DNA from: Sphingomonadales bacterium
Lineage (GTDB): Bacteria; Pseudomonadota; Alphaproteobacteria; Sphingomonadales; Sphingomonadaceae
Assembly: GCA_027486275.1 (NCBI GenBank)
Contig: JAIXPM010000157.1
Location: 1 to 6,487 of the forward strand
Direction of reading: 5' to 3'
Length of the DNA: 6,487 nucleotides
Each line of letters opens with the position of its first letter. The first letter of the stretch is position 1. Shown one piece after another: positions 1 through 4,870 of this stretch. The translations under genes and the position numbers were made by a program. The notes under the pieces are model-generated. The model was not told where the DNA came from, did no database searches, and worked only from the letters and a program-made list of their open reading frames with translations.

Positions 1-354
1 ATGGACGCCCATGATTTCTCCGACATGGTGGAACAATCGCCCGTTGATACCGTGATGGTGGAATATCGCGAGCGCACCACCGATGGCCGCCTCGGCCGCC
101 TCATTGGCTGCTGCCTCACTGACAAGCAAACCGACGGCCTCTCCATGATCTACAGCTTCTACGATCCCGACCTGGAATCGCGGCCCGGCATGGGCAATTT
201 CATCATCATGGACCACATCACCCGCGCCGCCCGCGCCGGGCTGGCCTATGTGTATCTGGGCTACTGGATCGAAGGCTGCAGCCGCATGGCCTACAAGACG
301 AAGTTCCGCCCGGTGGAGGCGCTGATCGGCGGCCAGTGGCGGGAAGTGGAGTAG
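1..354 (+). CDS. bpt: Aspartate/glutamate leucyltransferase (Bpt), C-terminal part; 5' end outside the window
   Basis: This enzyme transfers leucine from Leu-tRNA to proteins with N-terminal Asp or Glu, marking them for ClpS/ClpAP degradation; it acts in the cytoplasm. The visible 117 residues match the C-terminal arginyl/leucyl-transferase domain: a [13 protein letters not shown] segment, then [12 protein letters not shown] (about residues 46-57), [14 protein letters not shown], and the hallmark [17 protein letters not shown] (about 84-100), followed by the usual FRPVEAL end. Family members are roughly 230-260 residues long, and the ATG at position 1 falls in the middle of that alignment, so it is most likely an internal methionine and the gene starts upstream of the window. 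The stop TAG at 352-354 is followed three bases later by a palindromic repeat that could act as the transcript's 3'-end hairpin. The family call is firm; the choice of Bpt over Ate rests on this being the usual form in alphaproteobacteria. Confidence 0.93.
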   Translation: MDAHDFSDMVEQSPVDTVMVEYRERTTDGRLGRLIGCCLTDKQTDGLSMIYSFYDPDLESRPGMGNFIIMDHITRAARAGLAYVYLGYWIEGCSRMAYKTKFRPVEALIGGQWREVE

Positions 355-356
355 AA

Positions 357-404
357 GGGGCCTCCGGCGGGCAGGGGCTGAGCCCCTGCACCCACTTTCG
401 TTTT
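357..404 (+). repeat. 48-bp palindrome-containing repeat, left copy
   Basis: This copy starts three bases after the bpt stop codon. It contains a GC-rich lead (GGGGCCTCCGGCGG), a perfect 8-bp stem GCAGGGGC / GCCCCTGC (371-378 with 382-389) closing a TGA loop, and a tail ACCCACTTTCG running into six T at 401-406. The reverse complement of 1181-1228 matches it at 46 of 48 positions. The two differences, G377 and C383, pair with each other in the stem, so the stem is preserved in both copies. The element resembles extragenic palindromes placed just after stop codons in GC-rich alphaproteobacteria. It could serve as a bpt terminator or mRNA 3'-stabiliser, although the T-run starts 11 bases after the stem rather than directly behind it. 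Confidence 0.85.
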
Positions 405-457
405 TTGAGCGTCACAATCTTCAACCGTCACGCGCTGCCTGACAGGCGACCTGCCAA

Positions 458-473
458 ACTTCAGAACTGAAGT
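458..473. promoter_or_regulatory. 16-bp palindrome, possible operator of the HIRAN gene
   Basis: ACTTCAG and CTGAAGT form perfect 7-bp arms around AA, 29 bases upstream of the HIRAN gene's start codon. It is the longest perfect dyad in the 98 bp between the left repeat and the gene. A shorter dyad, GCCTG-A-CAGGC, lies at 437-447. The position would suit a repressor site or a short 5'-UTR hairpin. No convincing -35/-10 pair was recognised nearby. No known regulator motif is assigned. Confidence 0.3.
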
Positions 474-490
474 CACTTTGAACCAGTCAT

Positions 491-499
491 GAGAGAGGG
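491..499 (+). promoter_or_regulatory. Ribosome binding site for the HIRAN gene
   Basis: The purine run GAGAGAGGG lies directly ahead of the ATG at 503. Its GAGAGG core is about 5-7 bases from the start codon. The alternative in-frame ATGs at 587 and 605 have no comparable purine tract at the right distance, so this site favours the 503 start. Confidence 0.5.
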
Positions 500-502
500 C
501 AC

Positions 503-1063
503 ATGCCCTACTCACAGCGAGATTTGTCAGTCGCGAATTACAATTTTTTGATTTCAGCGCGGCTGTTGCCGCGCTACTGTCTAAAAATGGGACGCACTTA
601 CACAATGAACCTTGTCGGTGAACAATTTTACCAGCCTGCTATCTCAGCTACTGAGGAAGGTGATTTAGTCGACGTTCTTATTGAAGTGGGCAACCCGCAT
701 GATGCTAGGGCATTAGTGGTCAAGCATAGCGAGACGGAAGCAACCATCGGCTATCTGCCAGCAGGAAGTTTCGTACATCGAATCGCTTTTGAAGAAGACG
801 GAAGCGTAGAAGCTGAAATAGAAACGATTTTTGATGTCGATGGCGTCAAACATATTAAAATAGCCGTCACCGTGAACTATGAAGAAGAAACTCATGCTGT
901 CGATTACGAGGAGGAATCTCCTAATTATCTAAAGAAAGATACAATTAGTAATTTTAATTTTGAAGCGAAAATTCCTGATAATGAACCAATAAATTTACCT
1001 GACTGGGCATGGGTAATTTCAATAATGTTTGGCTTATTTGTTTTAGTTTTATTGTTCAATTGA
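503..1063 (+). CDS. Small HIRAN-domain protein with a C-terminal membrane anchor
   Basis: The protein is 186 residues. Residues about 33-110 look like a HIRAN domain: LVGEQFYQPAI (37-47), acidic/hydrophobic EEGDLVDVLIEVG, the characteristic NPHDARALVV (64-73; family pattern NPxDxxAhxV), and IGYLPAGSFVHRI (82-94). HIRAN domains, known from HLTF/Rad5, bind single-stranded DNA 3' ends. The aromatic pair F42-Y43 and N64/D67 fall where the human HLTF domain contacts DNA, while a Tyr in the NPYD motif is His here (recalled, not computed). An acidic stretch follows (EEETHAVDYEEESPNY, 127-142). Residues about 168-185 are a hydrophobic segment ending two residues from the C-terminus, which suggests a tail-anchored inner-membrane protein with HIRAN in the cytoplasm. 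The gene is AT-rich, unlike its neighbours, and sits alone between inverted repeats, suggesting horizontal acquisition. Start 503 has a purine-rich RBS; M29 (587) or M35 (605) are alternatives that would still keep most of the domain. Function is unknown. Confidence 0.72.
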   Translation: MPYSQRDLSVANYNFLISARLLPRYCLKMGRTYTMNLVGEQFYQPAISATEEGDLVDVLIEVGNPHDARALVVKHSETEATIGYLPAGSFVHRIAFEEDGSVEAEIETIFDVDGVKHIKIAVTVNYEEETHAVDYEEESPNYLKKDTISNFNFEAKIPDNEPINLPDWAWVISIMFGLFVLVLLFN

Positions 1064-1180
1064 GATGATTTATATCATAACAACCAATAAATAATTTTAT
1101 ATATTTGAAGATATAGCAGAATGCAAAGTCAAGCCGTGACCCATGTCAAATGCAGGGAAACGATTTGATTGTACTGCTAG
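1064..1180. other. AT-rich non-coding tail of the island
   Basis: This 117-bp stretch follows the HIRAN stop and is very AT-rich, including an AATAAATAATTTTATATATT run around 1085-1105. A weak dyad ATGAT-TTAT-ATCAT lies at 1065-1078, but no GC-rich stem with a T-run is present, so no intrinsic terminator is called. The composition returns to GC-rich at the right repeat. No coding potential was seen. Confidence 0.5.
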
Positions 1181-1228
1181 AAAACGAAAGTGGGTGCAGG
1201 GCCTCAGGCCCTGCCCGCCGGAGGCCCC
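1181..1228 (-). repeat. 48-bp palindrome-containing repeat, right copy (inverted)
   Basis: This is the inverted partner of 357-404, matching its reverse complement at 46/48 positions. The central stem is GCAGGGCC / GGCCCTGC in the minus-strand reading, again with a TGA loop. On the minus strand it begins 8 bases after the stop codon (1237-1239) of the LysR-like remnant, mirroring the left copy's place just after the bpt stop. AGAAGG occurs just outside both copies, with a 5-base gap difference, so the similarity may extend slightly further outward. Confidence 0.85.
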
Positions 1229-1236
1229 CTACCTTC

Positions 1237-1284
1237 TCACCCGTGCGGAATCAGCCGGTCCAGCATCCCCGTCACCAGCGCCTT
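1237..1284 (-). pseudogene. Possible remnant of a LysR gene 3' end
   Basis: On the minus strand this reads [15 protein letters not shown] and stop. The intact LysR gene further right ends [16 protein letters not shown] and stop. The nucleotides are identical over 22 bases (1245-1266), and in both copies the stop codon sits two codons after the last shared proline codon. Upstream of the exact match, weaker codon-level similarity continues for about seven codons with a one-codon gap, then ends. No other LysR sequence remains, because katE occupies the space where the rest of such a gene would lie. The conserved stop position favours a coding remnant over a chance repeat. It could instead be a target duplication made when katE was inserted. 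Confidence 0.45.
1245..1266 (+). repeat. 22-bp direct repeat, left copy
   Basis: This 22-base stretch, containing GGAATCAGCCGGTCCAGCAT, is identical to 3459-3480. The two copies bracket the catalase gene in direct orientation. This copy lies in the LysR-like remnant, 91 bases upstream of the katE start codon. Confidence 0.85.
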
Positions 1285-1357
1285 ATTTCTCCCTCGCGGG
1301 AACATCAGCCTGCAGCACGCGTTGTCCACACAGCGCCCCTGCAGAAAGTCTGTTGAC

Positions 1358-3442
1358 ATGTCCAAGCCCACCAGTTCCTCGCCGCCCGCCATCAGAACCG
1401 GCACGGGTGGTGAAGCGCACCAGATTGCCGCTTCCGGCCAGCCGGTGCTGACCACCAATCACGGCATGATGATTTCCGATGATCACAACAGCCTGCGCGC
1501 CGGCCCGCGTGGGGCGCTGTTGCTGGAAGACATGGTGCTGCGCGAAAAGATCTTCCATTTCGATCACGAGCGTATTCCTGAGCGCGTTGTCCACGCCCGT
1601 GGGTTGGCGGCGCACGGCTATTTCGAGCTGACCGACAGCCTGGCCGAACTGACCATGGCACAGGTGCTGGGCGAGGTGGGCCACCGCACCCCAGTGTTCG
1701 TGCGTTTTTCCACGGTGGCCGGCAATCGCGGCTCGGCCGATCTGGCGCGCGATGTGCGGGGCTTTGCGGTGAAATTCTACACCAAGGAAGGCAATTGGGA
1801 TCTGGTGGGCAACAACATCCCGGTGTTCTTCATCCAGGATGCGATGAAATTCCCCGATCTGGCCCACGCCGTGAAGGAAGAGCCTGATCGCGGCTTTCCA
1901 CAGGCCGCTTCGGCGCATGATACCTTCTGGGACTGGATCGCCATGACGCCCGAAGCCATGCACATGGTGATGTGGCAGATGTCTGATCGCACCATCCCGC
2001 GATCGGTGCGGATGATGCAGGGATTTGGCGTGCACAGTTTCCGGTTGGTCAATGCTGCCGGCCAATCCACCTTCGTCAAATTCCATTGGACGCCCAAATT
2101 GGGCCTGCAATCGGTGGTGTGGGATGAGGCGGTGAAGATCAACGGTGCCGATCCGGATTACCACCGCCGCGACCTGTACAATGCCATTGAATCAGGCGAT
2201 TTTCCCGAATGGGAACTGGGCGTGCAGCTGTTCAGCGAGGAAGACGCTGCTGGCTTCGATTTCGATCATCTCGACGCCACCAAGCTGATCCCGGAAGAAA
2301 TCGTGCCGCTGCGCGTGGTCGGCCGGCTGGTGCTGGATCGCAATCCGGCCAATGTGTTCGATGAAACCGAACAGGTGGCCTTCTGCACCCAGAATCTCGT
2401 GCCGGGCCTCGATTTCTCTGACGATCCGCTGCTGCACGGTCGCAACTTCTCCTATCTCGACACCCAGCTCAGCCGGCTGGGCTCGACCAATTTCCACCAG
2501 ATCCCGATCAACGCGCCGAAATGCCCGTTCGCCAACATGCAGCGCGACGGCCATATGCAGATGCAGGTCCACCCGCAGCGCGTCACCTACACGCCCAGCC
2601 TGCTCGATCCGTCCGGCCCGCGCGAAAGCCCCACAAAGGGCTTTCGCAGCTTTCCCGCCGCCATGATGGGCACCAAGCAACGCGAACGCTCTGCCACATT
2701 CAGCGATCACTACAGCCAGGCCCGCCTGTTCTTCGAAAGCCAGAGCGTGCCGGAACAGGATCATATGGTCGCCGCCCTGGTGTTCGAGCTTTCCAAGGTG
2801 GAGGCTGATATCGTGCGCGAAGCCATGCTGGGCCATCTGGTGGTGATCGATGCCGATCTGGGCAACCGCGTCGCCGCCGGCCTGGGCCACAGCGAGCCCA
2901 TCACCGCCGCCATCCCTGCCGTGGCCCCGCGCACCGATCTCGCCTCCGCTCCCAGCCTCAGCATGCTGGCGCGCGGTGTGCCACCGCTCACCGGCCGCCA
3001 GATCGGCGCGCTTGTGACAGACGGTGCCGCCGCTGGCGCCATAACATCATTGCTGAAGGCCGCCCGCGGCGCCGGCGCCAACGTGAAAATCATCTGCCCC
3101 ACCATCGGCGGCGTGGCGTTGGACGATGGCACCCGCCTGAAAGCCGATCACCAACTCGCCGGCGGCCCTTCCGTGCTGTTCGACGCTGTAGCGATCATCG
3201 CCTCCGAAACCGGCACCACCGCCCTGCTCGGCGATGCCGCCGCGGTGGCCTGGGTGCACGATGCGTTCGCCCACCTGAAAGTGATCGGCGTGACACAGGC
3301 CGCCCTGCCCTTGCTTGCGGCCGCTGGCATCACGGAAAATGAAGGCATTTGTGATCTCGACTCCGGTGCCGGCGTCTTCATCGAAACCGCCAGCGCCGGC
3401 CGCATCTGGGCCCGCGAAGCGGATGTGCGCCCGGTGTATTGA
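1358..3442 (+). CDS. katE: Large-subunit monofunctional catalase, HPII type (KatE)
   Basis: This haem catalase (2 H2O2 to 2 H2O and O2, cytoplasmic, normally a tetramer) has 694 residues, against 753 in E. coli HPII. The catalytic core covers about residues 30-500: essential His79 in [12 protein letters not shown], Asn152 in [14 protein letters not shown], and proximal haem ligand Tyr366 with Arg362 in [15 protein letters not shown]. The spacings equal HPII His128/Asn201/Tyr415. Cys343 (AFCTQN) occupies the HPII His392 position, so the unusual His-Tyr covalent bond of HPII is not expected. Residues about 545-690 form the class I glutamine amidotransferase/DJ-1-like domain that marks large catalases. 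The frame is open back to 1190, but that stretch overlaps the palindromic repeat and the LysR remnant. M1 at 1358 aligns with HPII residue 50 and has only a weak AGAAAG upstream, so the start is less certain than the rest. It ends 8 bp from convergent lysR. Confidence 0.96.
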   Translation: MSKPTSSSPPAIRTGTGGEAHQIAASGQPVLTTNHGMMISDDHNSLRAGPRGALLLEDMVLREKIFHFDHERIPERVVHARGLAAHGYFELTDSLAELTMAQVLGEVGHRTPVFVRFSTVAGNRGSADLARDVRGFAVKFYTKEGNWDLVGNNIPVFFIQDAMKFPDLAHAVKEEPDRGFPQAASAHDTFWDWIAMTPEAMHMVMWQMSDRTIPRSVRMMQGFGVHSFRLVNAAGQSTFVKFHWTPKLGLQSVVWDEAVKINGADPDYHRRDLYNAIESGDFPEWELGVQLFSEEDAAGFDFDHLDATKLIPEEIVPLRVVGRLVLDRNPANVFDETEQVAFCTQNLVPGLDFSDDPLLHGRNFSYLDTQLSRLGSTNFHQIPINAPKCPFANMQRDGHMQMQVHPQRVTYTPSLLDPSGPRESPTKGFRSFPAAMMGTKQRERSATFSDHYSQARLFFESQSVPEQDHMVAALVFELSKVEADIVREAMLGHLVVIDADLGNRVAAGLGHSEPITAAIPAVAPRTDLASAPSLSMLARGVPPLTGRQIGALVTDGAAAGAITSLLKAARGAGANVKIICPTIGGVALDDGTRLKADHQLAGGPSVLFDAVAIIASETGTTALLGDAAAVAWVHDAFAHLKVIGVTQAALPLLAAAGITENEGICDLDSGAGVFIETASAGRIWAREADVRPVY

Positions 3443-3450
3443 AGGCGGGT

Positions 3451-4395
3451 TCAAACAGGCGGAATCAGCCGGTCCAGCATGCCAGACGCCACGGCTGCTT
3501 TCACATGATCGATGAAGGCGCGCAGCTTGGGAAGCACCTGGGCGTGGCCGGGGTAATGGAGGAAGAGGCCGGGACTGGAGGTGGCCATATCGCCCAGCAC
3601 GACTTCCAGTTCGCCATCGCGCAGCTGTCCGAGGACGAGCGGCTCGCTGACCTGCGCCAGGCCCATGCCCCGCTGCGCGAGCGACACCACCGACGCCATA
3701 TCATTGACGATGACCCGGCCTTTCACCGCCACTTCGATGCTGCGGTTACCGTCGATCAGGCGCCACGGCATCATGGCGCCGCTGGAGATGCGCTGGCGGA
3801 TGCAATTATGCTGTTTCAGATCGACCGGGGCCTGGGGCCGACCATGTGCCGCGAGATAGGCAGGTGACGCCACGGTGACGAAGCGGAAGGCAGGCGACAG
3901 GCGCACGCTGATCATGTCGGCCTCCAGCAGTTCGCCCACCCTGATGCCAGCATCGTGCCCGCTGGCGGCCAGATCGATCAACGCATCTTCGCCGGTCACT
4001 TCCACGTCCACATCAGGATAGCGGGCGCAGAAATCAGCGATGATCGGTTCGATCAGGATCGGCACCACGGAGCGCGGCATGTTGAGCCGGAGCAGCCCGG
4101 CCGGGCGCCCGCCATAGGTGCGCGCGCCTTCCCAGGCGTTCACCAGGCTGGCGAAGGCGGGGGCGGCCTGAGCGTGGAACAGCGCGCCGGCTTCGGTGAG
4201 GCCCACCGATCGCGTGGTGCGGATGAACAGCGGCACGCCGATGCGGTCTTCCAGCTGGCGCACTGTCTGGCTGATGGCCGACGGCGAGACACCCAGATCC
4301 TCGGCGGCTTCACGGAAGGAGCGTCGCTCCGCCACGCGCAGGAAGGCTTCGAGGCCATCAAGCAGATTGCGCGGGATTGTGTAGCTGTTCTTCAT
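3451..4395 (-). CDS. LysR-family transcriptional regulator
   Basis: This is a 314-residue DNA-binding regulator of typical LysR length. The N-terminal winged helix-turn-helix spans about residues 10-70: LEAFLRVAERRSFREAAEDL, then LGVSPSAISQTVRQLEDRIG as the recognition region, ending PLFIRTTRSVGLTEAG. The effector-binding domain covers about 99-298, with LRLNMPRSVVPILIEPIIAD, DAGIRVGELLEADM and AQRGMGLAQVSEPLV, resembling the CrgA-like branch. ATG 4395 (MKNSYTIP) was chosen because it sits directly before the HTH; the open frame continuing upstream to 5136 crosses the neighbouring gene and terminator and is not coding. No strong Shine-Dalgarno is visible. The gene is divergent from the small exported-protein gene (99-bp gap) and convergent with katE (8-bp gap). 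LysR proteins often control a divergent neighbour, so that gene is the more natural target; control of katE is possible but unproven. Its last codons contain the 22-bp repeat also present upstream of katE. Confidence 0.92.
   Translation of the reverse strand: MKNSYTIPRNLLDGLEAFLRVAERRSFREAAEDLGVSPSAISQTVRQLEDRIGVPLFIRTTRSVGLTEAGALFHAQAAPAFASLVNAWEGARTYGGRPAGLLRLNMPRSVVPILIEPIIADFCARYPDVDVEVTGEDALIDLAASGHDAGIRVGELLEADMISVRLSPAFRFVTVASPAYLAAHGRPQAPVDLKQHNCIRQRISSGAMMPWRLIDGNRSIEVAVKGRVIVNDMASVVSLAQRGMGLAQVSEPLVLGQLRDGELEVVLGDMATSSPGLFLHYPGHAQVLPKLRAFIDHVKAAVASGMLDRLIPPV
3459..3480 (+). repeat. 22-bp direct repeat, right copy (inside the lysR 3' end)
   Basis: Identical to 1245-1266. Here it encodes, on the minus strand, the MLDRLIP segment near the C-terminus of the LysR protein, ending six bases before its stop codon. 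Recombination between the two copies would remove katE and leave one complete copy of this gene end. Confidence 0.85.
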
Positions 4396-4494
4396 GGGCC
4401 GACAATCATTGCGTGGATTAACTTGGGTCTGAGTGTGACTTAAAACCCAGTCATCGGCAAGCCACCTCCCGCCGAACGCTGAAAGGACAGACTC
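4396..4494. promoter_or_regulatory. Divergent promoter region between lysR and the small exported-protein gene
   Basis: This 99-bp gap must hold the promoters of both divergent genes. An imperfect dyad, ACTTGGGT (4421-4428) and ACCCAGT (4445-4451), with 16 bases between the arms and one bulged base, lies near the middle. That is a plausible site for the LysR protein but is not a clear T-N11-A box. No convincing -35/-10 pair was recognised. A strong Shine-Dalgarno AAAGGA (4482-4487) lies 7 bases before the ATG at 4495. Confidence 0.4.
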
Positions 4495-4794
4495 ATGACC
4501 ATCACCCGCTTCTTCACCGACCGCCTGACCATCGCTGCCCTGGCGCTGACCGCCATCCTGCCCTTCGCTGCACTGACCCCGGTGCACGCCGGCACCGCCC
4601 AGTGCGCCGTGCAGGCCGAGCAGCTGCGCACCGAGGCCGCCAGCGCCAACCCGCAGGATGCCGCCAAGGCGCTGCGTTCGATCAAGATCGCCGAGAAGAT
4701 CTGCGCGGAAGGCAACAGCCACGAAGCCGCGAAGAAGTTCGCCCAGGCCCGCACCCAGCTCGCCAGCAACGTGCAGTTCGCCGAGCGTCGTTGA
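4495..4794 (+). CDS. Small exported protein of unknown function
   Basis: This is a 99-residue protein whose family I do not recognise. Residues 1-32 look like a Sec signal peptide: a short basic start, a hydrophobic core LTIAALALTAILPFAAL (11-27), and a cleavage motif VHA after A32. The mature part, about 67 residues, would be periplasmic. It is rich in Ala, Glu, Lys and Gln and looks helical, with two cysteines (C37 and C70) that could form a disulfide, a central AAKALRSIKIAEKICAEG and a second helix HEAAKKFAQARTQLA. The start is well supported by AAAGGA seven bases upstream. The gene is divergent from lysR and ends in a strong intrinsic terminator, so it is probably a single-gene transcript, perhaps under that regulator. 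The two-helix pattern may form a helical hairpin; this is inference. Confidence 0.8.
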   Translation: MTITRFFTDRLTIAALALTAILPFAALTPVHAGTAQCAVQAEQLRTEAASANPQDAAKALRSIKIAEKICAEGNSHEAAKKFAQARTQLASNVQFAERR

Positions 4795-4800
4795 AACCCG

Positions 4801-4826
4801 CCAGCCGGCGCCCTCCCGCCGGCTGG
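4801..4826 (+). other. GC-rich hairpin after the small exported-protein gene
   Basis: CCAGCCGGCG and CGCCGGCTGG form a perfect 10-bp stem around CCCTCC, starting 6 bases after the stop codon. Only TCTT follows, so it is not a terminator on its own. Placed just before a true terminator, it may protect the mRNA 3' end or act with it as a tandem structure. Confidence 0.6.
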
Positions 4827-4831
4827 TCTTG

Positions 4832-4867
4832 CGGCGGCCACCCAGACCCAGGGTGGCCGCCGTTTTT
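4832..4867 (+). terminator. Intrinsic terminator of the small exported-protein gene
   Basis: A perfect 12-bp stem, CGGCGGCCACCC with GGGTGGCCGCCG (4832-4843 and 4851-4862), closes a 7-base loop and is followed directly by TTTTT (4863-4867). The shape is canonical for the plus strand. It ends three bases before the stop codon of convergent pgi. On the minus strand the same stem is followed by CAAGACC, not a T-run, so it would stop pgi transcripts poorly unless Rho or the structure alone is enough. Confidence 0.9.
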
Positions 4868-4870
4868 CGT

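Larger units (their letters stand above)
357..1228. mobile_element. Candidate repeat-bounded island: inverted 48-bp repeats around an AT-rich HIRAN gene
   Basis: The block begins and ends with 48-bp inverted repeats (357-404 and 1181-1228, 46/48 identical). Its interior differs sharply from its neighbours in base composition: by direct count, 901-1140 is about 28% GC (68/240), whereas a sample of katE (3061-3120) is 72% (43/60). It carries one gene and no transposase or integrase. No target-site duplication is visible: the outer flanks read TAGAA on the left and CTACC on the right. It could be a non-autonomous element moved in trans, a cargo gene inserted between two members of a dispersed palindrome family, or a chance pairing of two such repeats. 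The composition shift is seen directly; mobility is inferred. Confidence 0.35.

Noticed and set aside
464..483. Two GAAC words suggesting an alphaproteobacterial LexA box
   Set aside because: The gap is 12 bases, not the 7 expected for GAAC-N7-GAAC, and the first word is part of the palindrome at 458-473.
1065..1094. Nine-codon ATG frame just after the HIRAN stop
   Set aside because: Too short, no ribosome binding site, and in AT-rich non-coding sequence.
357..1228. Repeats as a CRISPR array or classic insertion sequence
   Set aside because: Only two copies in inverted orientation 776 bp apart, no spacers, no cas genes, no transposase and no visible target duplication.
1322..1330. TTGTCCACA, one mismatch from a DnaA box
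   Set aside because: A single near-match with no cluster, AT-rich unwinding region or replication gene next to it.
1190..1357. In-frame 56-codon upstream extension of katE from ATG 1190
   Set aside because: It runs through the palindromic repeat and the LysR-like remnant, its residues do not resemble catalase N-termini, and the ATG at 1358 aligns with the family.
1283..2890. Long minus-strand open frames (1283-2164 and 2192-2890) inside katE
   Set aside because: They are shadows of the GC-rich katE codons: the katE frame has intact catalytic motifs, and the antisense residues are repetitive His/Gly/Ala-rich with no recognisable domain.
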